A stretch of DNA of 6,206 nucleotides, taken from assembly GCA_003506095.1 (NCBI GenBank), contig DNWZ01000373.1:1-6206 (forward strand), written 5' to 3'. Under the pieces are notes generated by a model. That model was given only the letters and a program-made list of their open reading frames with translations. It searched no databases and was not told the origin of the DNA. This stretch comes from Planctomycetaceae bacterium. GTDB lineage: Bacteria > Planctomycetota > Planctomycetia > Pirellulales > Pirellulaceae. Every line of letters starts with the position of its first letter. The stretch's first letter is position 1. Of the stretch, positions 1-6,206 are shown piece by piece. The position numbers and the translations under genes are program-made.

Positions 1-304
1 AGCGGCTGATGCGATCGGACAATTCGCTGGTGATTGTGTCGAGTGCCTGTTCCCACGATATCGGCTGGAAACGCCCTTCGCCTTTTTTGCCAACTCGCTT
101 AAGCGGCACTGTCAAACGTTCAGTGCTCTCTTGCCGCAGCGGGTATTTGGCCATCTTCACACAAGCAAACCCGCGTGTGACTGGGTGCGAAGATGATCCA
201 CCCAAGTGAATCATTTTGCCATCTTCTACCGTGATTTTGACCGCGCAAGCGTCAGGGCAATCGAGCGGACAAACGGAATCAAGCACACGGATCGATGGTG
301 TCAT
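1..304 (-). CDS. Molybdopterin oxidoreductase, N-terminal part (partial, cut by window edge)
   Basis: This is the first 101 residues of a molybdenum/tungsten bis-MGD oxidoreductase of the DMSO reductase/formate dehydrogenase superfamily; the rest lies beyond base 1. Seen directly: the ATG at 304-302 opens a protein beginning MTPSIRVLDSVCPLDCPDAC. The cysteines C12, C16, C20 and C48 (in GFACVK) form the CxxxCxxxC-x27-C motif that binds the [4Fe-4S] cluster in this superfamily. The segments PLKRVG (67-72) and F-Q-P-I-S-W-E-Q-A-L (79-88) are the usual bridge into the catalytic domain. No Tat or Sec signal precedes the cysteines, so the enzyme is probably cytoplasmic. No clear Shine-Dalgarno is seen before the ATG. 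The gene follows the exported-protein gene by 53 nt on the same strand with no terminator, so they are probably co-transcribed. The substrate cannot be told from this fragment; formate dehydrogenase-like or a generic family member are both possible. The superfamily call is firm. Confidence 0.93.
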   Translation of the reverse strand, partial: MTPSIRVLDSVCPLDCPDACAVKITVEDGKMIHLGGSSSHPVTRGFACVKMAKYPLRQESTERLTVPLKRVGKKGEGRFQPISWEQALDTITSELSDRISR

Positions 305-357
305 GGAGTAAACAGGTTAGGAGATTGAAAGGGGCGGTCTCAAGTTTCTTGGTCGTA

Positions 358-1893
358 TCAGGTAACCTTCAAAGCTGTCTTGATGCGGTCGACCAGCGGT
401 GTTGTCCTTTCGCCTTCATGACGCATCTTATATAGCGATGCGGCGAGGTAACGGTTTCGCCAGGCGGGCGTTAGTTGGTGATAATCTTCTAACACCGCCG
501 AGCTGTATTTATAGTCGTGTGAATCGGTCCCCTTTAAAAAGATTAAGCGTCGAGCGTGATGCATCGCATCGTTTGCAGAGTTGCCGTCGTTCAGGTAAGA
601 CAATAACGATGCGGCGGCCTGCTGGGGCTGTTTGCCGAGCTGTTCAAAGACTTCGGCGACCGAACGGTCCGCAGTCCAGGGTTGGTCCGCTTGAAGGGTG
701 TCGATCTTTAAATCCGCCAGTTTCCCGCGATTGGCCGCTGCATCGCGAAATTGTGCGATGAACGATGCGTTTTGCAACAACAGGAATCGGCGTGTCGTAT
801 CGCTGGCACAGGTGCGGAAAACGTAATGGATCGCGTTGGTCGTCGTCATCGCGTGCAGCGGAACGATGGCCGGTTGACGCATCGTCAATTCGGCTGCGGA
901 TGCAAACAAGGCGTCGTAAATCGATGCGGTGCTGATCCCTTGATTCAGTTGCTCGACGACCAATCGGCTCGCTTCGTCGGACGACACGGTGCGCAGCGCG
1001 GTGATCAATTCCCCTGTCGCCGACGCGTCGTTGCGGCCGTCGAGCCACTGGTCGCGGATCTCTTTGATTCGTTCTTGGTTGATCCTGCCGTCGCGGTCGG
1101 CCGCAAGGTCGCTGGCCGATGGGTTCGGTTCGCCGACGTGGTTTAACATTGCATAAGTGAGGCTGCGCAAAACCGGTTCGGCATATTCCCATCCGATCGA
1201 CTGCAGCGTCCGGTAGGCGTTGGCCAGGTAAATCACCTTGTGGCCGATGCTGCGAAAGTCTCGGGCGGCAAACTCGCTGTAGGCTTCGAAAATCGTCCCA
1301 GCCGATTGCCCTCGCGTCATCGCGGCGGTGGCGACGTCAGCGGCCGAGACGTCCCACTGGGTCATCGCTTCGCGAAAGTTGGCGATCGACTGGTGTGCGG
1401 CGGGAATTGCCGAATCGTCCAGCGCCGACATTGTCCAATCGCCTTCGCGGGTGTCTTTGGCTTGCGAATCTTTAAAGTTGTCGATCGCCCAAAAAATGGG
1501 TAACCATCGATCGCTGTCGACCGATGCGAGACTGGCCAAGTGTGCCGAGTTGACGACCAAGACGGCGTGGAACTTGAAACCGACCGATGGCCGTGGTTCG
1601 ATATTGCGAACGCCGGCTAGCAGCAGTGCGGCCAGCAATTCTTGATAACTGATTTGGCCACCCGAAACGCGGACGGCGACTTCTTCGATTACTCGCTCGC
1701 GGGGCGTTTCTTCGAGCAGTCTCACCAGCGGTTCGATTCCGCTTTGAAAGCGGACTGAACCGGGCGGAAGGGTCGATTCGGCTGCGGAAACGGGCGACAA
1801 TTTCGACGCCAGCGACTCAAACATCGCTCCACAGGTTGTTCCCACCGCGGCCTTTTTTAGAAATCCGCGTCGCCCTTGGTTGATTTCACGCAT
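358..1893 (-). CDS. Tat-exported protein of unknown function with three internal His-containing repeats
   Basis: This encodes 511 residues that I do not recognise as a named family. The N-terminus MREINQGRRGFLKKAAVG carries a twin-arginine motif (R8-R9, then GFLKK) followed by a short hydrophobic stretch and probable cleavage near SPVSA-AES (residues 33-40), so it is predicted to be exported folded. I chose the ATG at 1893 because GGAGAAGAG lies just upstream and the Tat motif then sits close to the start; an in-frame GTG at 1944 would add 17 basic residues. The mature part looks largely helical and soluble, with no further membrane segment. Three similar segments recur near residues 79-123, 199-233 and 323-361, each with a helix followed by a His-led motif: HAVLVVNSAH (109-118), HKVIYLANAY (218-227) and HAMTTTNAIH (347-356). 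There are no CxxCH or Rieske cysteines. It is followed by the molybdopterin oxidoreductase gene. Tat export is often used for cofactor-bearing proteins, so the His residues may bind a metal, but this is inference. A distant link to questin-oxidase-like (DUF4243) proteins is a weak possibility. Confidence 0.88.
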   Translation of the reverse strand: MREINQGRRGFLKKAAVGTTCGAMFESLASKLSPVSAAESTLPPGSVRFQSGIEPLVRLLEETPRERVIEEVAVRVSGGQISYQELLAALLLAGVRNIEPRPSVGFKFHAVLVVNSAHLASLASVDSDRWLPIFWAIDNFKDSQAKDTREGDWTMSALDDSAIPAAHQSIANFREAMTQWDVSAADVATAAMTRGQSAGTIFEAYSEFAARDFRSIGHKVIYLANAYRTLQSIGWEYAEPVLRSLTYAMLNHVGEPNPSASDLAADRDGRINQERIKEIRDQWLDGRNDASATGELITALRTVSSDEASRLVVEQLNQGISTASIYDALFASAAELTMRQPAIVPLHAMTTTNAIHYVFRTCASDTTRRFLLLQNASFIAQFRDAAANRGKLADLKIDTLQADQPWTADRSVAEVFEQLGKQPQQAAASLLSYLNDGNSANDAMHHARRLIFLKGTDSHDYKYSSAVLEDYHQLTPAWRNRYLAASLYKMRHEGERTTPLVDRIKTALKVT

Positions 1894-1895
1894 CG

Positions 1896-1904
1896 CTCTT
1901 CTCC
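1896..1904 (-). promoter_or_regulatory. Shine-Dalgarno sequence for the Tat-exported protein gene
   Basis: Read on the minus strand, GGAGAAGAG ends 2 nt before the ATG at 1893; its GGAG core (1904-1901) is spaced 7 nt from the start codon. This site decides the start in favour of 1893 over the upstream in-frame GTG at 1944. It is the only convincing Shine-Dalgarno among the four gene starts in the window. Confidence 0.65.
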
Positions 1905-1965
1905 GTGTTCGTTTTTGCAGATTCGCTTTCGCCGCGTTTGCCACTCACAAACCGCCCGGTGGTTG

Positions 1966-1971
1966 ATTATA
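1966..1971 (-). promoter_or_regulatory. Candidate -10 box (TATAAT) for the minus-strand unit
   Basis: A perfect TATAAT is read on the minus strand, 72 nt upstream of the ATG at 1893. It would start transcription near 1960 and give a leader of roughly 65 nt. No good TTGACA lies 16-18 nt further upstream; that position falls inside the first arm of the intergenic repeat (GGACTA or similar). A sigma-70-type assignment is therefore tentative, since planctomycete promoters are not well defined by consensus. Confidence 0.35.
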
Positions 1972-1981
1972 ACGGTTGCAT

Positions 1982-2094
1982 CCGTTTGTAGTCCCGCCTT
2001 TAGGCGGCATTTGTTCGTAGCCCCGCCTTTAGGCGGAGTTATGACAAGCGCGGTTGCCGCCTGAAGCCGGTGCTAAGAACGGGACTGCAAACGG
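1982..2094. repeat. Nested inverted-repeat element built on CCGCCTTTAGGCGG
   Basis: Three related 24-bp arms are visible. Arms 1984-2007 and 2013-2036 are direct repeats (22 of 24 identical) with a 29-nt period, and each ends in the palindrome CCGCCTTTAGGCGG. Arm 2057-2080 is the inverted partner of 2013-2036 (20 of 24 positions complementary, 20-nt loop). Outside these, 1982-1995 (CCGTTTGTAGTCCC) pairs with 2081-2094 (GGGACTGCAAACGG) at 13 of 14 positions. The whole can fold as one long stem with a side hairpin at 1994-2007. Similar 'CCGCC...GGCGG' palindromes are, from memory, dispersed in planctomycete genomes, so this is probably a REP- or MITE-like element. No target-site duplication or coding capacity is apparent. 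It lies between two divergent genes, so a shared terminator role is unlikely; it may influence transcription or mRNA structure. Confidence 0.85.
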
Positions 2095-2134
2095 GGCGGC
2101 GAGAAGTTTTTACGACCCACAGACATTGAATGTA

Positions 2135-5104
2135 ATGAGTTCATTTTTAACACGATTCAGCCAACTCCTGCTGGTTCTGCTGTCCCTCAAGCTGACCGGT
2201 TTCGGTGGGCAATTGGCGATCGGAAAAGAACCGGACGAAGGGCCGCGCGTCGAGTTCGCCCGCGATATTTTGCCGATTTTGTCCGCGAACTGCTTTTCCT
2301 GTCACGGCCCCGACGAATCACATCGAGAAGCCGATTTGCGTTTGGACCTGGAGGCCGACGCGAAAGCGGACCGAGGCGGCGCTTTGGCGATCGCTGCTGG
2401 GTCGCCCGAGTCGAGCGAGATTTTAAGACGCTTGGTCAGCACCGACCCCAACGAGGTGATGCCGCCACCCCAGTTCAATCGGAAAGTTGAACCAGCCCAG
2501 GTCGAACTGATTCGTCGTTGGATCAGTCAAGGCGCGACTTGGCAGCGGCATTGGGCGTTTGAGCCGGTGAAAAATCCCGAAGGCGACCTCGACACTTTCA
2601 TCATCAAGCGACTGCAGGAAAAAGGCCTCGCGTTGCAACCGCCCGCTTCGCCCGAAAAAATCGCCCGTCGCTTGGCACTCGACCTGATCGGATTACCACC
2701 AACGCAAGCGATGGTTCGATCGTTGCAGCAAGCGGCGACACAATCGCCCGCGGATTACGAGCGTGCCTACGATGGGTTAGTCGATGAATTGCTGCGGCAC
2801 CCAGCGTTTGGTGAACATTGGGCGCGGATGTGGTTGGACCTGGCTCGATACGCGGATACCAAAGGTTATGAAAAAGATCGCGGCCGCACGATGTGGCCCT
2901 ATCGCGACTGGGTGATCGATGCGTTCAATGACGACATGCCGCTGTCGCAATTCACGGCTGAGCAACTCGCTGGTGACTTATTCGAAAATCCTTCCGACGA
3001 CCAACTCATTGCGACTGCGTTTCATCGCAACACGATGGCGAATGATGAAGGTGGTACGGATGACGAAGAGTTTCGTGTGGCGGCTGTTAAAGATCGGATC
3101 AATACAACTGTCCAGGTCTGGATGGGGCTGACGATGGGATGTGCCCAGTGCCACACTCATAAGTATGACCCAATTTCGATCGACGAATACTATCGGTTCT
3201 ATGCCATCTTTAACCAGACCGAAGACGCCGACCGACATGACGATTCACCACGCAAGGCGATCGTAACGGACGAGCAGCAGGAGCAGCGGAAAAAGTTAAA
3301 TGCCGAAATCGCTTCGATAAGGACCGAGCTTGCAAAGGCGGAAGAGGCTGCCGCGTGGGTGTCGTCGTCAGGTGAATCGATTTGGAACGCGGCGAAAATC
3401 GTTGATCTGAAATCAAGCGGCGGGGCGAAGTTGGTCGAGGACGAATCGGACCACTCGATCGTTGCCAGCGGAGAATCGCCGGCGGAAGATACTTATGAGA
3501 TTCAGATCTCGCTGTCGCCAGGAAAATACACATCGATTCGCCTCGAAGCGTTGCCGGCGCGGAAGTCGGACGGGGCCGCAACCGCTGGTTCGGTTGGCCG
3601 CAGTCCGAAAGATCCCAACTTTGTCGTTTCTGAGTTTACTGTTCGTCTTGATAACGCCGATGCCGCGTCGATCGGGTTGACGAATGCACGTTCGGGATTC
3701 GCGCAAGACGGTTGGCCAGTGACGGCTGCGATTGATGGTGATCCGAAAACGGGATGGGCGGTCAGTCCCCGAAAGGAAGAACGCCACGTCGCCATCGTTG
3801 ATTTTTCGTCGCCAATCGAAATCGCCCAGCAGACAAACCTGGCCGTCTCGATCACACAGAATTACGGCGGTTCGCTGACGCTTGCCCGATGCCGGATCAG
3901 CGTTTCAGGCCAAGATCCGAAATCGCTGGTGCCGATTCAAGAATCGGAAGAGACCAAACGACTTCGCGGTGAATTAGCGAGTGCCGAAAAGCGGCTTGCC
4001 GATTTGAATGCGGCGATCGTCCAGTTACCGATCATGCGAGAATTAACGGGTGATAAACGGCGTGAATCTCGAATCCACAACCGTGGCAACTTTCTGGATC
4101 AAGGTGATGTTCTGCAGCCCGCTGTACTATCCAGTTTTCACGCCGCCCCCGATGAATCACAGCCAACACGATTGACTGTCGCGAATTGGTTGGTCAACGA
4201 AGACAACCCGCTGACCCCGCGAGTCTGGGCGAACCGCGTTTGGGCACGAATCTTTGGTCGCGGTTTGGTCGAAACCGAAGAAGATTTTGGGACGCTCGGT
4301 GCGTCACCCACTCATCCGGAATTGCTCGATTGGTTAGCGGCCACTTATCGTGACGGCGATTGGTCGCATAAAGGATTGATCAAGGCAATCGTCACCAGCA
4401 AAACCTATCAACAGTCATCGCACTGCGATTCAAAAGTATTGGAAATCGATCCTGACAACCAATTGCTTTCCCGCGCACCGCGTTATCGATTGTCGGGTGA
4501 AGTGCTGCGTGACCAAGCGCTTGCAGTTTCAGGGTTGCTGTCGTCTAAGATGGGCGGTCCACCGGTCATGCCACCACAACCTGATGGGCTGTGGCGGTCG
4601 ACTTACAGCGGCGAACAATGGATCGACGCTGAAGGAGAAGATCGCTTCCGCCGCGGCATCTATACCTATTTGAAACGTACGACGCCCTATCCTTCGTTGA
4701 TCGCACTGGATGGTGGCAGTGGCGAAGTTTGTTTGATTCGCCGCATTCGAACCAACACGCCGCTGCAAGCGCTAGTAACGTTGAACGATCCGGTATTTCT
4801 GGAAGCCGCCGCAGGGTTTGCCAAGCGGATGACCAGCGACGAATCTTTGACAGATGATACGGCGAGAATCGAATCGGGATTGCAATTGGCACTGATGCGG
4901 CCGGCACGCGAAGGCGAAACCAAACCGCTGATCGAACTGAAGAAATCTGTATTGACTAGTTTTGAAGCTGACCCCAAAGCGGCTCAGGATTTGATCGCGA
5001 CTTGTCGGGCGGATATCGGCGGCCAAGATCCGTCCGAAGCCGCATCTTGGATCGTGATCGCCAGCGCTATATTAAACCTAGACGAGTTTTTGACACGGAA
5101 TTAA
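2135..5104 (+). CDS. Secreted planctomycete cytochrome-like / DUF1549 / DUF1553 protein
   Basis: This 989-residue protein has the full PSCyt1-PSCyt2(DUF1549)-PSD1(DUF1553) architecture typical of planctomycetes. Residues 1-30 form a Sec signal peptide (MSSFLTR, then a Leu-rich core LLLVLLSLKL). The cytochrome-like domain follows: CFSCH at 53-57 is a c-type heme site and M109 in EVMPPP is the likely distal ligand. DUF1549 runs from about residue 150 to 370 and contains a second CxxCH, CAQCHTHKYDPI (336-347), conserved in this family. Two likely coiled-coil segments (about 380-410 and 603-632) flank a beta-rich insert with discoidin/F5-8C-like features, such as IRLEALPARK and AIDGDPKTGWAV. DUF1553 spans about 679 to 955 (LTVANWLV, ANRVWARIFGRGLVETEEDFG, YRLSGEVLRDQALAVSGLL). 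I chose ATG 2135 because it directly precedes the signal peptide; a TTG at 2054 lies in the repeat. No Shine-Dalgarno is seen. The biochemical function is not established for the family; roles at the envelope in polysaccharide handling or electron transfer are proposals. It is probably co-transcribed with the DUF1501 gene 2 nt downstream. Confidence 0.96.
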   Translation: MSSFLTRFSQLLLVLLSLKLTGFGGQLAIGKEPDEGPRVEFARDILPILSANCFSCHGPDESHREADLRLDLEADAKADRGGALAIAAGSPESSEILRRLVSTDPNEVMPPPQFNRKVEPAQVELIRRWISQGATWQRHWAFEPVKNPEGDLDTFIIKRLQEKGLALQPPASPEKIARRLALDLIGLPPTQAMVRSLQQAATQSPADYERAYDGLVDELLRHPAFGEHWARMWLDLARYADTKGYEKDRGRTMWPYRDWVIDAFNDDMPLSQFTAEQLAGDLFENPSDDQLIATAFHRNTMANDEGGTDDEEFRVAAVKDRINTTVQVWMGLTMGCAQCHTHKYDPISIDEYYRFYAIFNQTEDADRHDDSPRKAIVTDEQQEQRKKLNAEIASIRTELAKAEEAAAWVSSSGESIWNAAKIVDLKSSGGAKLVEDESDHSIVASGESPAEDTYEIQISLSPGKYTSIRLEALPARKSDGAATAGSVGRSPKDPNFVVSEFTVRLDNADAASIGLTNARSGFAQDGWPVTAAIDGDPKTGWAVSPRKEERHVAIVDFSSPIEIAQQTNLAVSITQNYGGSLTLARCRISVSGQDPKSLVPIQESEETKRLRGELASAEKRLADLNAAIVQLPIMRELTGDKRRESRIHNRGNFLDQGDVLQPAVLSSFHAAPDESQPTRLTVANWLVNEDNPLTPRVWANRVWARIFGRGLVETEEDFGTLGASPTHPELLDWLAATYRDGDWSHKGLIKAIVTSKTYQQSSHCDSKVLEIDPDNQLLSRAPRYRLSGEVLRDQALAVSGLLSSKMGGPPVMPPQPDGLWRSTYSGEQWIDAEGEDRFRRGIYTYLKRTTPYPSLIALDGGSGEVCLIRRIRTNTPLQALVTLNDPVFLEAAAGFAKRMTSDESLTDDTARIESGLQLALMRPAREGETKPLIELKKSVLTSFEADPKAAQDLIATCRADIGGQDPSEAASWIVIASAILNLDEFLTRN

Positions 5105-5106
5105 AC

Positions 5107-6206
5107 ATGAATCACATCGAAAAACTCTCGCCACCACTGGAACGTGTGCGCAATCAGACACGTCGGCACTTCTTACAGTCCGGCGGTTTAGGCGTCGGTG
5201 CGCTCGCGCTGAATCATTTAATCCACGGCGGCAGTACGATTGGTGGCGGATCAGCGTTTGCAAGCGACGCATCTGCGACATTCAAGCCGCCGATGATCGC
5301 GCCGCGAGCCAAGCGGATCATCTATTTGCACATGGCGGGATCGCCATCGCAGTTAGAGTTGTTTGATCACAAACCGGAGCTTGAGAAGTTGCATATGCAA
5401 GACGCGCCGGCATCCTTTTTAGAAGGGAAACGGTTTGCGTTTATCAAAGGTGTTCCCAAGATCCTGGCGGGGCAATTCTCGTTCGCTCCGCAAGGCGAAA
5501 GCGGCCAAAACATCAGTGAACTGTTGCCGCACTTTGCTGGTGTCGTCGATCATGCCAGCGTGATCCGCACCGTTCATACCGAACAGTTCAATCACGCCCC
5601 TGCACAATTGTTCGTTCAAACCGGATCGGCACGTTTGGGCAACCCATCGATCGGATCGTGGGTAACTTATGGCCTGGGCAGCGAAAACGAAAACCTGCCG
5701 GGATTCGTGGTGTTGCTTTCTGGTGGCAAGACACCCGACGCCGGTAAATCGCTTTGGGGGTCTGGATTTTTATCGGGCGTCTATCAAGGGGTACAATGCC
5801 GGACGACCGGCGATCCGGTTTTGTATTTAAGCGATCCGAAAGGGATCGATCGGACGATGCGTCGCAAGATGCTGGACGCAATCGCCCAGATGAACGACGC
5901 CGAGCAGAAGTTGACAGGTGATCCAGAAACCATGGCTCGCGTGTCGCAATACGAACTGGCGTTTCGGATGCAAATGGCGGTCCCCGAAGTGATGGACATT
6001 TCACAAGAACCGCAACATATCCTTGATCTCTATGGTGCGAAGCCGGGTTTCGTATCCGGCGCGGAAAGTGCGACGGATCCGCGAACGTTATACAAAGGCG
6101 ATGACCCGACTTTTGCCAACAACTGTTTGCTGGCACGTCGTTTGGTTGAGAACGGTGTGAGGTTCGTGCAGTTGTACGATTGGGGCTGGGACCATCATGG
6201 TTCGTC
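5107..6206 (+). CDS. DUF1501 protein, Tat-exported (partial, C-terminus beyond window)
   Basis: An open frame of 366 codons runs uninterrupted from the ATG at 5107 to the end of the window; the family is usually somewhat under 500 residues, so the C-terminal quarter is missing. The N-terminus has a twin-arginine signal (TRRHFLQ, residues 18-24, then SGGLGVGALALNHLI), so it is predicted to be exported folded. Family hallmarks follow: IIYLHMAGSPSQLELFDHKP (D87), the VIRTVHTEQFNHAP segment (H157, H163), PSIGSWVTYGLGSENENLPGFVVL, and GVRFVQLYDWGWDHHGS at the window end (D358, D362, H363, H364). DUF1501 resembles the alkaline phosphatase/sulfatase fold, and these Asp and His residues are plausible metal ligands; no catalytic activity has been established to my knowledge. 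The start is 2 nt after the stop of the cytochrome/DUF1549/DUF1553 gene, giving the standard two-gene operon; translation may be coupled, since no Shine-Dalgarno is evident. Confidence 0.96.
   Translation, partial: MNHIEKLSPPLERVRNQTRRHFLQSGGLGVGALALNHLIHGGSTIGGGSAFASDASATFKPPMIAPRAKRIIYLHMAGSPSQLELFDHKPELEKLHMQDAPASFLEGKRFAFIKGVPKILAGQFSFAPQGESGQNISELLPHFAGVVDHASVIRTVHTEQFNHAPAQLFVQTGSARLGNPSIGSWVTYGLGSENENLPGFVVLLSGGKTPDAGKSLWGSGFLSGVYQGVQCRTTGDPVLYLSDPKGIDRTMRRKMLDAIAQMNDAEQKLTGDPETMARVSQYELAFRMQMAVPEVMDISQEPQHILDLYGAKPGFVSGAESATDPRTLYKGDDPTFANNCLLARRLVENGVRFVQLYDWGWDHHGS

Noticed and set aside
644..1192. Second minus-strand open frame of 182 codons inside the Tat-exported protein gene
   Set aside because: Its product is Arg-rich with no recognisable domain, and it overlaps in another frame a gene with a clear signal sequence and ribosome site.
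1894..1944. Upstream GTG start extending the Tat-exported protein by 17 residues
   Set aside because: The ATG at 1893 has a good Shine-Dalgarno and places the twin-arginine motif at the usual distance from the start. The extension is not impossible, but less likely.
1994..2007. CCGCCTTTAGGCGG hairpin as a rho-independent terminator
   Set aside because: No U-tract follows the hairpin on either strand, and it lies between divergent starts where no transcript needs to end.
1984..2036. Possible start of a CRISPR array (two 24-bp repeats with a 29-nt period)
   Set aside because: There are only two direct copies, the gap is 5 nt rather than a spacer of normal length, and the third copy is inverted; no cas gene is nearby.
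2054..2134. Upstream in-frame TTG start extending the cytochrome/DUF1549/DUF1553 protein by 27 residues
   Set aside because: The extension is encoded partly by the intergenic repeat and would bury the Sec signal peptide that begins exactly at the ATG at 2135.
3140..3154. Second CxxCH (CAQCH) as a second covalent heme site
   Set aside because: It is a conserved element of the DUF1549 domain; the motif alone does not establish heme attachment, so I did not annotate a separate cytochrome domain there.
5588..6136. Minus-strand open frame of 182 codons
   Set aside because: It lies wholly within the DUF1501 gene, whose plus-strand product matches the family along its whole length; the reverse frame gives a low-complexity Arg/Pro-rich product typical of a shadow.

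Overview
The window looks like a piece of a planctomycete chromosome, most likely from the Pirellulaceae (Rhodopirellula-like). The main reason is the adjacent pair of a secreted cytochrome/DUF1549/DUF1553 protein and a Tat-exported DUF1501 protein, a gene pair that is heavily expanded in planctomycetes. Moderate-to-high GC, weak or absent Shine-Dalgarno sequences at most starts, and a hairpin-rich intergenic repeat built on CCGCCTTTAGGCGG fit this. The assignment is an inference from gene content; no marker gene is present.

Layout. There are two divergent transcription units. The left unit runs on the minus strand. Its first gene (358-1893) encodes a 511-residue Tat-exported protein that I cannot assign to a family. 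The next gene, 53 nt downstream (1-304, cut by the window edge), is the N-terminus of a cytoplasmic molybdopterin oxidoreductase with a complete four-cysteine [4Fe-4S] motif. The right unit runs on the plus strand. It holds a 989-residue Sec-secreted protein (2135-5104) with an N-terminal cytochrome-like CxxCH domain, a DUF1549 domain, a discoidin-like insert flanked by two predicted coiled coils, and a DUF1553 domain. Only 2 nt separate it from a DUF1501 protein (5107 to beyond 6206) with a twin-arginine signal.

The region between the units (1894-2134) contains a good ribosome binding site and a perfect TATAAT for the minus-strand unit. It also holds a nested inverted repeat of about 113 bp (1982-2094) made of three related 24-bp arms plus an outer 14-bp pair. 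This repeat is probably a dispersed planctomycete palindromic element and sits where it could affect both promoters.

How the genes may work together. The right pair is the standard planctomycete exported module, of uncertain biochemistry, often proposed to act in handling complex polysaccharides or other large substrates at the cell envelope. The left pair couples an exported helical protein with three His-containing internal repeats to a cytoplasmic molybdoenzyme; the functional link is unknown. I see no RNA gene, CRISPR array, phage gene or transposase. The most unusual items are the uncharacterised triple-repeat protein and the intergenic repeat.
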